From positions 121,972,602 to 122,036,601 of the forward strand of contig NC_084665.1 of the NCBI RefSeq assembly GCF_028389875.1: 64,000 nucleotides of DNA, read 5' to 3'. Source of the DNA: Rhea pennata (lineage: Eukaryota > Chordata > Aves > Rheiformes > Rheidae). The notes beneath the pieces were generated by a model, which did no database searches, was not told the origin of the DNA, and saw nothing but the letters and a program-made list of their open reading frames with translations. How positions within the stretch are numbered: the first letter of the stretch is position 1; each line of letters begins with the position of its first letter. Position numbers and translations under genes: made by a program. Shown piece by piece: positions 30,101-38,614 of this stretch.

Positions 30101-33100
30101 CATCATCAGCCCTACACATCTTTTACGATTTTACAGTGCTCCAAGTCAGAATGGGCCTTATTTTATACAAAAAACAGCAAAAAAAAAAAAAAAAAAAAAA
30201 AACACAAACAAAAACACCCAGTGACCTAATCCAAGTCTTTTGAACACTTGCTGCTAATGGCACAATAGTCCCCAGTAGGGATGGCACACAATGCAACAAA
30301 GTATGTGCGGTTATAAGAATTGAAGATTCCTGAAGAAATAAAAATAACATCTTGCTTTGTTTTCTATCCAGACAATATATGGCAAAAATATAATAAAACA
30401 GAATTTATTCTCAGTAGTCTCTTGTCTTCTACCAGTGCTCTGTGACATCTCTAACAGCTTAAAACACAACTCATGATAACATGATGGTAATGAAAAATTT
30501 ACATTTTTTTTAGTGATATACTTTATTTTTTGAGGCCACTTATGTTCATGAAATACCAAAGATGTCATTTCAAGAGGTATTATTAAGAAAAAGCCTATCA
30601 AAAGAAACTGAAGCCTTCTGCTGACTAACTGGGCTAGTCCCATACTTCTGGGATACACACTATCCTTTAAAAATTCTGCGTCTAAAGAAATAGCAGCTCT
30701 GGAAAAAGAAACACTCTTAAATAAATCTGAGAATTAAAAAAACTCTTAATTGACAAGTGAGTCAATGAAAGAAGGAGCAACATGCTAGTAATCAGCATGC
30801 TTATATTTTTAGCTTGACTTTTAAGGATCTGAGACATGAGTAGTTAATAGGTGCTTTGACTAATCACATAACCGACATGAACCAAATTTTACAGAAAGGT
30901 GCACTTTGCAAAAATACAAACTCGCTGCAAGACTAATGAAAACAGGCTGGCAGGCAGAGGAGATGCTAGCAAAGTTAGTGTATAAATATCAGACCCCAGA
31001 GAATCCACGTAGCTGAAAACTGTTTTGAACATACCAACTGTGAGAAAAACTTCAGCTCCAGCTTGCATCTGACTACATGCAGACAGCCAAAGCTACAGGA
31101 AACAAAGCAAGCAGCACTGCTCACAGCTGGTTCAAAAATTCAGCTCACACTGGCCCCTCGTTCAAAGGAAACTCAACCTACAGTTAGAGATGAGCCTCAC
31201 AGCTCTACACTGAGAAGGATTCAGAAACAGATTTCTGGAGGTATTTAGGCATCTATATTTGCAACTAAGAATCTGAGAATGTCAAGATCACTTGAAACAG
31301 CTGCTTAAAGCACTCTGAAAATCTGGTTAGACATTCAATGCTTGCAATCTAACAACAGCGTTTCCCTCCCAAATCATCTGTTGCATCATCTATCAACATC
31401 TATCAGGGCACAAAAACAAAAGAAGGATAACATGTTTTTAAAGTTGAAAAAAACATAATTACCCCTTTTCACTCCATACCTAGGGTCCACATTTGAATCT
31501 TGATTTATACTTCGCTTTGTATTTTACCAGAAAGTGCTAGCACTTGAAATCGCATCTAAGAATTTCATAAAGAGCAATTCCTGAATTAACTCTCCATTAC
31601 CTTTCTTACCTTTACAATCACCTCTGATCACCTAACATGAGGAAAAGACACAAAAGGGCACTGACTTTTCTCTATCATTCAGCCAGACAAAAATGAGTGC
31701 TCCCACCTGAAAGCAACAACATGAATTCATAAATTTAGCAATCTATTGCTCTCACAATTTTCACAGAAGAGTCCTTTTGGGGGAAGTTCATCAAACTTCC
31801 CCCCAAAAGTTTAGAAACATGCAAGATCCACCACTTAAGATCTTGCCAGGAGATTGCAGCATTACATTGAACTGAAAGTGGCTTTCAGAAGTCAAAATAA
31901 AGTAATCTGAAAACACATAGAGCAGTTGTATGCACACAGAGCTGCGCACAGGACCAGTGCTGTTGAGAGCTGATGCCATTACAAGACTGCTCTCTGATTT
32001 TTTTGAAAGGTTATGGTGATTGGGGAGCCTGATGACTGGAAAAAAGGCAAAGATCACATCTTCAGAAAGGGCAAAAGGGACGATCTATAGACACAAAATG
32101 CTACTAAGCCAGAGTTTGGTCCCTAGAAAGATTATGGAGGAAATCCTTGTGCAAGCCATGCTGGTGACAGTACAGCCAGCAGGCATTCACCCAGCACAAA
32201 CCATGCCCAAGCCACTCAGCAAGCTTTCTGTGATGACTGACTCTGTGGATGAGAACACAGACGCAGGCGCTGCTTATTTTGACTTTAGGAAGGGTTTCAA
32301 CAATGCCTCTCACAGTATCCTTAGAGCCAAATTGGTAAGATATAGCTTGAATAGCTGGACTGTAAATTGGGTGGAAAACTGGCTCAACCACTGGATTTAG
32401 AGGACTGTGCTCAGTAACGTGAAAGCTAGCTGGCAGCCTCTTACTAACAATATTCATCAGAGGCTGATACCATGGCCAACACAACTTAATGTCTTCACTG
32501 GCAGTCTGGGCAATAGGACAGCATGCAGCCACAGCAAGTTTGGAGGATATCAGCCTGGGAGGAGAGGTTGATACACTCAGAGGGTAGGTCAAACACCAGA
32601 GCAGGCTGCCCAGAGAAGCTGTGGGATCTCCCACAGAGGTCTTCCAAACCTGATTTGACATGACCTTAAGCAACCTGACTGATGTTGGCCCTGCTGCAAG
32701 TGTGGCTTGGACCAGATGATCTCCAGAGGCCCCTTCCAACCTGAACTATTTTATGACTACATTTTAGGTAAAGGAAAAACAAATGGAAGCAGTTAAAAAC
32801 TATTTGAAAAACTGAGATATTTGAGATATTTCCTTTCAAGTGAAAATAGGCCTGAAATGAACATTAAAAGTGAATACATCCAACTTCTGAGACAGTTAGG
32901 GGGAAAAAAAAGAAAGAAAGAAAGAAAGGAAGAAAGAATTCAGGACTTCCAAAGGAAGTTGGATGGAATGTTTTTGTTCCCTAATTATATAAACTGATCC
33001 AACTAAATCTTCTAAGGTGAGAGAGTTTACCTGTCTGACAAATAACAGGCAATCTCTCACGCCAAAGACTTCTGTTTGAATCTGCAACCGGATCTAGTGA

Positions 33101-35307
33101 TCTGACCAGCATGCTTTTCAGTAATTAATCATATAGTCCTTTTCCGACAGATACCTGTTTTTACAGGTTATGAAGCTTTTTAATAATGCCTCAAGGGAAG
33201 CACCTAAGTAAGCTTTCATTTTTCGAATCTTGTGTCATTCTCCCCCATCAGCTCCAGACAAGTAGCTGGATGAAGAGTTACCACAGCATACAGGATTTAA
33301 TTTCATTTCATAGTCAGCTAGCAGCTAGCAAAGATGAAGTTAATTCACTTTTCATTATTAAAGACCACAACATAAATATTTGTAAATGAGCCTACTGTAA
33401 GAACCTCCATGGTCCCCATCACTTTAATACCTGAAACTCAAAAATAAATCCTTCTCAACAACACAGTTCAAAATCATTAATAGCTCACTTTTGCCTCAAT
33501 CCACCTCCATTTGTCTGCAACAGCAATGGGGAAAAAAACCCAAAACAAACACAGGCCATAATTCACTGCTAGTAAAACACTTCCTAAGACTTCCTAAGAC
33601 AGATAACACTTTACAGTGCTAAGCACTAATGATCAGTAGCTACAGTGCATGTGCTATTCCTGGCCTTATAAAATATTTCTTATATTACAGTAACAACTGA
33701 GAACTCAGTCAGGGACACATCTTATACCCTAGATCTTGTATAGATAGAGGAAATAAAATAAATTAACCCTCCCAAGATAGTAATTAAAAGGGAGAGCATA
33801 TTCGCTTGATCTAATTTAGGTACTTGATTTAGGAGGCTAACCTGACCAAAACTGCTATATCTCTGAGAGGGCCCAGTAATCTAAATCCACATTTACAGGG
33901 ATCTATTTCTCTCTTAACCTTATATAGAGGCTGAAGTCTAAATTGAAATTACTCTACAGATCCAGAAGTAAGGTGGTGTGGATCCCCTTCCCAACTTAAA
34001 AAAATAAAAGAAAGAAAAAACAAACAGGGATGGTGAAGCAGAAGGATGAAAAAGAAAATGGACAAAGTTTACCAAGAGCGAAGCCCCAGCTAGCCCATCC
34101 GCTTCTAACGCCAGTTTTTTCTGAACATTGCTGTCGCATCGGTGGAGCGAGATGTTCGTTACAGCTGCCGTTACGTGCCGACGGAACTCCAGGGGAACGC
34201 TCATTTAAAAATCTCGAAAGCAAAAACTCACCGTACGAGCCCCTACCGCTCCACGCACCGCCGCGGAGGGGGCCGGGGGACACTGCTCAACCTGCTCCGT
34301 ACGTTTTCTTGCGCGCGTACGAATGCGGGAACTGCTGCCACCCCAGGCAAGCTGGAACGGAACGGGTTTGAACGGCGCTGGCTTCCCGAAGAGATGCGGG
34401 CGCTGCAGCAGGCTGAAAGCACGGGCCGGCGGCTCCCAGCTCATCCCCGTGCTTTAGCTGATGAATTTCTGACTTACGCGCAGCAAGACTTATACAAGCA
34501 AAGGTTAAAGATCGTAAGTACTACTTAAAGCACAACCTACTTTCAACCTCGGCAACGTGACAGGTGTCAGAGTGCCACCCGCTCTGAAAACCAGATTATT
34601 TTATTTAAATTACTACTCGTTATCGCGACGTGCAGAGAACCTGGTCGAGCCTTTCGCGGCTCCATTTTCCTTCCTGAATTACTGCGTTTCCTGGTGCGAA
34701 GTCAGGACGAAGGAACGGCAATCCGTTCGCTAACGAAACGGTCCACGAGCTTTGACTGCCTCCAACTTTTAATTCCCGCAATCTCTAGGTTTTCACAGTA
34801 ACTACGAGCAAGAAAATCACGACAGCAACCCGGCTACCGCCTCGCTGCCGTGCCCTGGCTGGGCACCTAGCCGCCCGGGGCCCCGCGCTGGACTCGTTCC
34901 CTCTCGCTAACGACACCCAATTCCGGCAGGATTCAGCCCAGCAGCGGGGCGGCAGTCACCGTTTTCGGTCCTGCTCCGCGCTGCCGCATTGCTCCCGGGA
35001 GCGGCGCCGCGGACACGCGTGGGGCGGCGGCTCCCGCGGCCCCGTCTCGTTCCTGACGGCTGCGGCTTTGAGGCCTCACCTCAAACTTGGGCAAAAAATC
35101 CGCTGCGGGAGCGAAACATGCGCGAAACGCCAGCTTTTAAGTGCGGAGGTGGGGGGGGGGAGAGAAAAAAAGGTTAAAAAAAAAAAAAAAAAAGGCCTTA
35201 AAGGGGAAACCCGAATTCAGCCTGGCCTGACAGACCTCCGCGGCTCCCCGCCCCAGCCGCCGCCGCCCGCCCCAGCCGCCGGAGCCCCGCCGCGCGCCGC
35301 CGCTACC
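1203..35307 (-). CDS. ITSN2: ITSN2 (intersectin-2), 5' part of gene, partial
   Basis: Multidomain endocytic scaffold (two EH domains, coiled coil, five SH3 domains and, in the long form, DH-PH-C2) that links clathrin-coated pits to actin through Cdc42. Only the N-terminus is here. Coding pieces on the minus strand are 21597-21570, 3116-3024 and 1266-1203. They join in phases 1, 1 and 2 to give about 61 residues that start [20 protein letters not shown] and reach the EH-1 helix with [12 protein letters not shown] and LAEIW. The [10 protein letters not shown] segment fits ITSN2 better than ITSN1 (LPQPVLAQIW), as do the PTAMNGG start and the [11 protein letters not shown] stretch. The span runs from a predicted non-coding exon 1 donor at 35307, in a CpG island, to the last exon in the window. 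The rest of EH-1 and all later domains lie beyond position 1. Assignment is from remembered family sequences, but phase agreement at every junction makes the gene very likely real. Confidence 0.93.
1267..3023 (-). other. ITSN2 intron between coding exons 2 and 3
   Basis: Intron of 1757 bases. It carries a run of 13 G at 2236-2248 and a locally CpG-richer stretch around 2480-2620 with no recognisable exon. Confidence 0.75.
3024..3116 (-). CDS. ITSN2: ITSN2 coding exon 2 (EH domain 1 start)
   Basis: A 93-base minus-strand exon bounded by a TTTTTTTAG acceptor and a GTTGGT donor, phase 1 at both ends. It encodes [20 protein letters not shown] followed by [11 protein letters not shown]. This matches the intersectin N-terminus leading into EH-1, where EERAKHD opens the first helix. 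The first Gly codon is completed by the final G of the start-codon exon. Confidence 0.94.
4488..4555. repeat. Poly(A) tract
   Basis: A run of 44 A followed by A-rich GAAAAA units, in an ITSN2 intron. No recognisable retroposed gene adjoins it. Confidence 0.9.
6990..7380 (-). mobile_element. CR1 LINE fragment, old
   Basis: Diverged similarity to the minus-strand CR1 3' half: a tract ending AATAAGATCTCCC, then a Ser/Leu-rich block, ATACTGGGGAATCCAGAACAG and CAGAGTATTCCAGATCTGGT. These correspond in order to conserved CR1 blocks. Indels are numerous and no coding frame survives. Confidence 0.7.
9125..9170. repeat. Poly(A) and GAA tract
   Basis: A run of 33 A followed by about four GAA units, in an ITSN2 intron. 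Confidence 0.9.
12825..12920 (-). mobile_element. Old CR1-type LINE fragment
   Basis: A short block with GAAAGCTGTTCCGTATCTCT and TGATCATTCTTGTTACTCTC resembles a conserved segment of ancient sauropsid CR1 (minus orientation). Only about 90 bases are recognisable. Confidence 0.5.
13138..13650 (-). mobile_element. Old CR1-type LINE fragment, 3' end
   Basis: It starts with AAGAACATAAGACCTACTGT and GGGTCATAACAAAGGTCC, recalling the 3' end of an ancient, widely dispersed sauropsid CR1 in reverse orientation. It continues with degenerate blocks up to a GAAGCCATTCTC segment. Family naming is from memory. Confidence 0.55.
15262..15405 (-). mobile_element. CR1 LINE 3'-end fragment, old
   Basis: The stretch GGGTTGGAAGGAATTTCC then AAGGTCACCAAGTCCA matches the reverse complement of the CR1 3' untranslated block. 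Similarity fades within about 100 bases. Confidence 0.5.
15690..16290 (-). mobile_element. Old CR1-type LINE fragment
   Basis: CCTGAGATGACCCAAATGCT, CTGTATTCCAGAATATGTCT and CTTATACAGTAGCATATACC follow in the order of the ancient CR1 coding region in reverse. Further on, GTGTCATCAACCAACTTAAC corresponds to another CR1 block. Highly diverged; boundaries approximate. Confidence 0.5.
17239..18236 (-). mobile_element. CR1 LINE, young 5'-truncated copy
   Basis: About 1 kb of well-preserved CR1 in reverse orientation, from AGAATCACAGAATCAGTAAG at its 3' end to a truncation near 18236. It keeps the 3' untranslated tail and the C-terminal part of the reverse transcriptase ORF. It is much less diverged than the other CR1 fragments here, and lies in the sense orientation of ITSN2 within its large intron. 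Confidence 0.93.
17559..18140 (-). pseudogene. CR1 reverse transcriptase ORF2, C-terminal fragment
   Basis: An uninterrupted 193-codon frame encodes the C-terminal part of the CR1 reverse transcriptase: the DDTKLGG block, then [40 protein letters not shown] and [20 protein letters not shown]. Reading upstream in frame adds a [17 protein letters not shown] stretch before the element is truncated. The catalytic box appears as LVDD rather than the usual FADD, so the copy looks inactive even apart from truncation. The endonuclease and N-terminal RT are absent. Not a host gene. Confidence 0.9.
21570..21633 (-). CDS. ITSN2: ITSN2 start-codon exon (exon 2 of transcript)
   Basis: A minus-strand exon with acceptor GATGTTGCAG before 21633 and a strong donor GTGAGT after 21570. 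Bases 21633-21598 are 5' UTR. Two ATGs stand in tandem in frame, at 21600-21598 and 21597-21595. The second is preferred because it gives [10 protein letters not shown], matching known intersectin-2 starts (MAQFPTAMNG), and has A at -3 and G at +4. Starting at the first would add one Met. The 28 coding bases end in phase 1, matching the next exon. The exon opens with a five-codon upstream ORF ending in TAG at 21619. Confidence 0.9.
21619..21633 (-). other. Micro-uORF in the ITSN2 leader
   Basis: The first bases after the splice acceptor read ATG GCT AAG AGC TAG, a four-residue upstream ORF. It ends 18 bases before the tandem main start codons. It is seen directly; whether it is translated is unknown. 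Being short, it would allow reinitiation. Confidence 0.5.
21660..22010. promoter_or_regulatory. Small CpG-rich patch upstream of ITSN2 start exon
   Basis: A short GC- and CpG-enriched stretch next to the ITSN2 start-codon exon, interrupted by a TA repeat and T run near 21810-21838. It could be an alternative ITSN2 promoter that reads directly into the start-codon exon. No TATA box or defined start is evident. Confidence 0.3.
23174..23364. repeat. Compound TG/CA/TA microsatellite
   Basis: About 190 bases of interrupted alternating purine-pyrimidine sequence (TG, CA, TA, with TAGA and CGTA variants) in ITSN2 intron 1. It accounts for the Tyr/Thr/His/Cys-rich frames on both strands. Confidence 0.92.
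30179..30202. repeat. Poly(A) tract
   Basis: A run of 24 A in ITSN2 intron 1. Confidence 0.85.
31990..32757 (+). mobile_element. CR1 LINE relic with RT remnant and 3' tail
   Basis: A diverged plus-strand CR1. The frame at 32020-32400 retains [20 protein letters not shown] and [13 protein letters not shown], recognisable as the RT block usually read as YLDFSKAFDTVSH. After a deletion the 3' tail follows (CAGGCTGCCCAGAGAAGCTG, GACCAGATGATCTCCAGAGG), ending near TATTTTATGA. It lies antisense to ITSN2 in its first intron. Confidence 0.88.
32904..32938. repeat. (GAAA)n microsatellite
   Basis: A-rich tract with tandem GAAA units, in ITSN2 intron 1 downstream of the CR1 relic. Confidence 0.85.
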
Positions 35308-35650
35308 TGTTGCGCGAGCGCCTGCTCCGCACTGGCTCCCTCCCGCGCCGGCGGCGGCGTCAGCCCCACAACATGGCGGCGGGGGCGGGGGCCGCCCGCG
35401 GAGGAAGGCGGCGGCGGGGGAGGGGGAGGGCGGCGGCGCGGGGCGCGGGCGCCGCTGGGGGCGCCTCGTCCGCGGCCGGCGCGGCGGGGCCCGGCGGGGC
35501 CCAGGGGAAGGGCCGCCGCGCCGAGGGCCGCCGGCGCCGGGCCCGGCCCACCGCCCGGCCTGACCTTCGCCGCGGGGCCGCGCAGCGACGCTCCCTGGAG
35601 GTGGCCGGCGGTGGTGGCTGCCGCCCCGCGAGGGTGTCAGACTGACAAGC
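35308..35650 (-). other. ITSN2: Predicted ITSN2 non-coding exon 1 (5' UTR)
   Basis: The start-codon exon has a splice acceptor, so at least one upstream exon must exist. In the CpG island the minus strand has a good donor, CAACAG|GTAGCG, whose exon side ends at 35307. No other feature explains it. The transcription start is not determinable; the right boundary is the edge of the GC-rich block. A uORF ATG TTG TGG GGC TGA lies at 35374-35360. This is inference from splice logic and composition only. Confidence 0.5.
35369..35380. promoter_or_regulatory. YY1-like motif around ATGGCGGC
   Basis: Plus strand CAACATGGCGGC; minus strand GCCGCCATGTTG, which contains CCATNTT, the YY1 core. Such sites are common just downstream of CpG-island transcription starts. 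The CATG here supplies an ATG on both strands. Binding is inferred from motif only. Confidence 0.35.
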
Positions 35651-37109
35651 TGCTGTTTAAAGACCTCAGCTGAAAGAAATTTACCGCGTCCTCACTGAAG
35701 TCTTCCTCGCTGTTGATTACAACTGCTGGCAAAACCGTTACCCCTTTTCTCCGCAGATGATTTTTCCTTAAGGTTTCCACCTATTTGTATCCAGGGGAAA
35801 AACATTGGTAACAATCTTAAATCTCTCCATGGTGCCTCAAGCGTTACAGCGTCTTTTTCCAAGCTGGGCGGCGATGGCTCTCCGCGTGCCCGGGGTCCCC
35901 CCGCGCTGCTCTGCCGGGGCGCCGGTGCCGGAGGCCGAGGCCCCCGAGAGGCACCGTTCAGCCTGCTGAGACAGGGATTCACCAATTCGTTTGGTCAAAA
36001 ACCAGTTGAAGACTTATACAGAAAGGACACTCAGGAAAGGCGGCTTAACTTCTAAACATTAAAAACTGAAGAACATCATCATCCAGGATTTTTATTAATT
36101 ACTTGTACTCTTAAACATTTCTAGAACTTTTTCAATGACCGGGTCCTGCTATATATGAAAGAATAAAGTGGTTTTCTGCTATATTTTTTTTCTGTGTAGA
36201 TAACTATGTATCTCCTTCAAATACAGAACAGACTTTTCTGGACAGTGACTCCTTCTAGGTCCTTATTTTCCATTTTTACACCTTTTTGTCATGATTCTAG
36301 AATAGTTTCATTATTGTGCTATTTAATGGCCGTGGTAGCACATCACTCTTCAGTATTTTTGCTTAGACATCCACTGTCTGTATTTGCTGCTATAGCTGCC
36401 ACATTGCATTGACAACTTGCATTTATTTGTTCACCCCCATGAGGTCCTCAGTCCTCTTCTGCTTTCCAAAATACAGTATTTGCCTTCCTTACTTCTAGCC
36501 CAAAAGGATACTCTGCATTTTGGTTCCTATATGCAGTCAGCAACCTAGTCTTTGATGCATAGAGATATGTGCCATTTAGGTGGATTAGAAAGCACATTGT
36601 TCAAGTGACTCTTGCTTACTATGTGGTTTAAATCATTCAGTGGTGACTGGTCTATACCATTATCTAGGCCTTCAGCTGTTCTGAAATGGTCTGCAAATTT
36701 TATGAGCAGTAGTTTATTTTTTGACAAATAATTGATTGAGATAAGGGAATAACACTGGGTAAAGAACAGATTCTTTTGGAACTCAATTAAAACGTCTCTC
36801 ATATGACAATTTTTCATTAAATTACTTCCTAAGGTCTCTTAATAAGCAGCCTCTAATCAATTTAGTACATGTTACAGTGATATTGCATAGTTCTAAATGT
36901 GACTTTGTTGTCTAGGCAACACCTGCAGCCTGCTTTGGATTTAAGATAAATGCTTATGTTGAATATAACAGCCTTCAGATACACAAAAAGCTATTGCAGA
37001 GAGGAAGGAGATATATATAAACTAGATAAGCATGTTTCTTCTCATAGGAAGAAAAAGATCAGGTTAGCAATTACAATAGTTAAGTATTGGGAAGAGTGGC
37101 AGAACATCT

Positions 37110-37250
37110 ATCATAAAAACTCTTTTAAGAACAGGTTAGACAAAGGATCTGTGTGGAATTATGTAAGTTTTGTTGATCTTGCCCTGAGAGAGAAAGTTGA
37201 ACTAGATGACTTCTCAGGCAATTTTACAGCTTTTTTTCTTCTGTAATTAT
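37110..37250 (+). mobile_element. Old CR1-type LINE 3' fragment
   Basis: TTTTAAGAACAGGTTAGACA and GTTGAACTAGATGACTTCTC correspond to the terminal blocks of ancient CR1 on the plus strand. Diverged and short. Confidence 0.55.
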
Positions 37251-38573
37251 TGCTAGTGCCTAGTCCTGCCAAAGGGATGGATCTGGGTCATGTACTGCGT
37301 GACGGTTGTTCCACTGGCCAAAGGGTCATGTGTAAAACCAGAGGGAGGAGAGTTGGAAAGCAGAGCCTTAGAGCCAGATGCTCAGTATGTAGTAGTGTGT
37401 ACTTTTGCACACATGATCAAAAGGAAGATGAATTGTCCAGGGGAAGTAGTTTCAATATAATATGTTCAGTTGATTTGAGTTTTACATATAGGCCTGCAAC
37501 TACTTTAGCCTATGAATAGGCTAGAATACGACCTATACTTGCTAATGTTACCTGCTTTCCTACCTCTATTGCCTCTGTTGCAAACTTCAGTAGATGTGCA
37601 AGGGAGATAGCTGAAAGCTGTTAAATCTTCAGCTTTAAATTTCACTTGAGTGCAATTTTTTTAACCTAACAATGTTTACAACTACTGATTATGTGCTTTA
37701 TGTTCTTAAACATCTCTTTCCCTCATACCAAGCAATGCTAAATAAAGCCAATAGAGTCATATGTGTACATTTGATAATCTGTCCATATGAAAGAAGAAAT
37801 AAATGCCTTCTTCAGTATAGGTAATGAGAGTCCTTGTACTATACTGAAAAAATCCCAAATTGTTTCTCTACTCCTGTCTAAAACATGCTGCCATCTACAG
37901 ATATTAAACTTATTAAAAAAAACCCAAACATGCTGCCTAACAGTTGCCTTTAAATGACAGACTGCACAAAGTAGGAAGTGTACAAAGGGCATGGGGATAC
38001 TTGATTACATAAATACAACAGATGGGGGAGGAAACATCCATGTTATTATTGTTATGTAAGATGCCTATAGAAAAGCAGCAATGTAGCTCATTTTGAGATA
38101 ACTACAGATGTTGCCTAGTACCTCCTATGACAAAAAATGTAAGCTGTGAAAACCCGCAGTAATGTGAGCCATGTTACCTGGAAAGGAAGAAGTCAGAAAG
38201 CAAACACAATTCAGCTGACTCCCCAAAGAGAAAACCATGTATGAGGAATTAGCATATAAAAGCTTTATGTGTTTTTATTCTAGAAAAATTGAATGCTGTT
38301 TCATTTGTACTGTCACAAGCAACTAGAGCTAATCAGAAGTATTAAAACAGTAAATATCTGTAAGATTAATTAGCAGGAACAGGAATAGGGCTCAAGCCGC
38401 TGTGAAGACACATTTGCATGTAGCAGCCCCTCAGTCATTCTTCTTTGTAATTGCAGCATGTAGACACCTAAAGTTCAATGTTAGAAAAATGCATCCTTTA
38501 ATTGAATTTGAAATAGCTCTAATTCCCTAAATGGAGAATAACATTACAGAGATTTCCTTAGTGATGGTTGAAG

Positions 38574-38575
<2 letters not shown>

Positions 38576-38613
<38 letters not shown>

Positions 38614-38614
38614 G
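38576..38614. repeat. (TA)n microsatellite
   Basis: About 19 TA dinucleotides with one TG near the end, in the intergenic region. Confidence 0.92.

Larger units (their letters stand above)
21634..35306 (-). other. ITSN2 first intron
   Basis: A 13.7 kb intron, if the donor at 35306 is used. It contains microsatellite DNA at 23174-23364, a plus-strand CR1 relic at 31990-32757, a GAAA repeat at 32904-32938 and A/T runs. Additional untranslated exons could be hidden and would not be visible from coding potential. Confidence 0.55.
34140..35650. promoter_or_regulatory. CpG island, probable ITSN2 promoter
   Basis: A GC-rich, CpG-dense block in an otherwise AT-rich region, densest at 35220-35640 with repeated GC boxes. 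It lies about 13.7 kb upstream of the ITSN2 start-codon exon and contains a plausible minus-strand donor at 35306. Long open frames on both strands here are Arg/Ala/Gly-rich and are explained by composition. The island could be bidirectional. Confidence 0.75.

Noticed and set aside
32104..32739. A 211-codon minus-strand frame
   Set aside because: Antisense shadow of the CR1 relic on the plus strand.
34142..34528. A 128-codon plus-strand frame upstream of the main island peak
   Set aside because: No domain resemblance and it lies in the shore of the CpG island; few stops are expected at this composition.
35068..35673. A 201-codon plus-strand frame in the CpG island
   Set aside because: Low-complexity Arg/Ala/Gly/Pro sequence over a GC-rich region with overlapping long frames on other strands; composition explains it.
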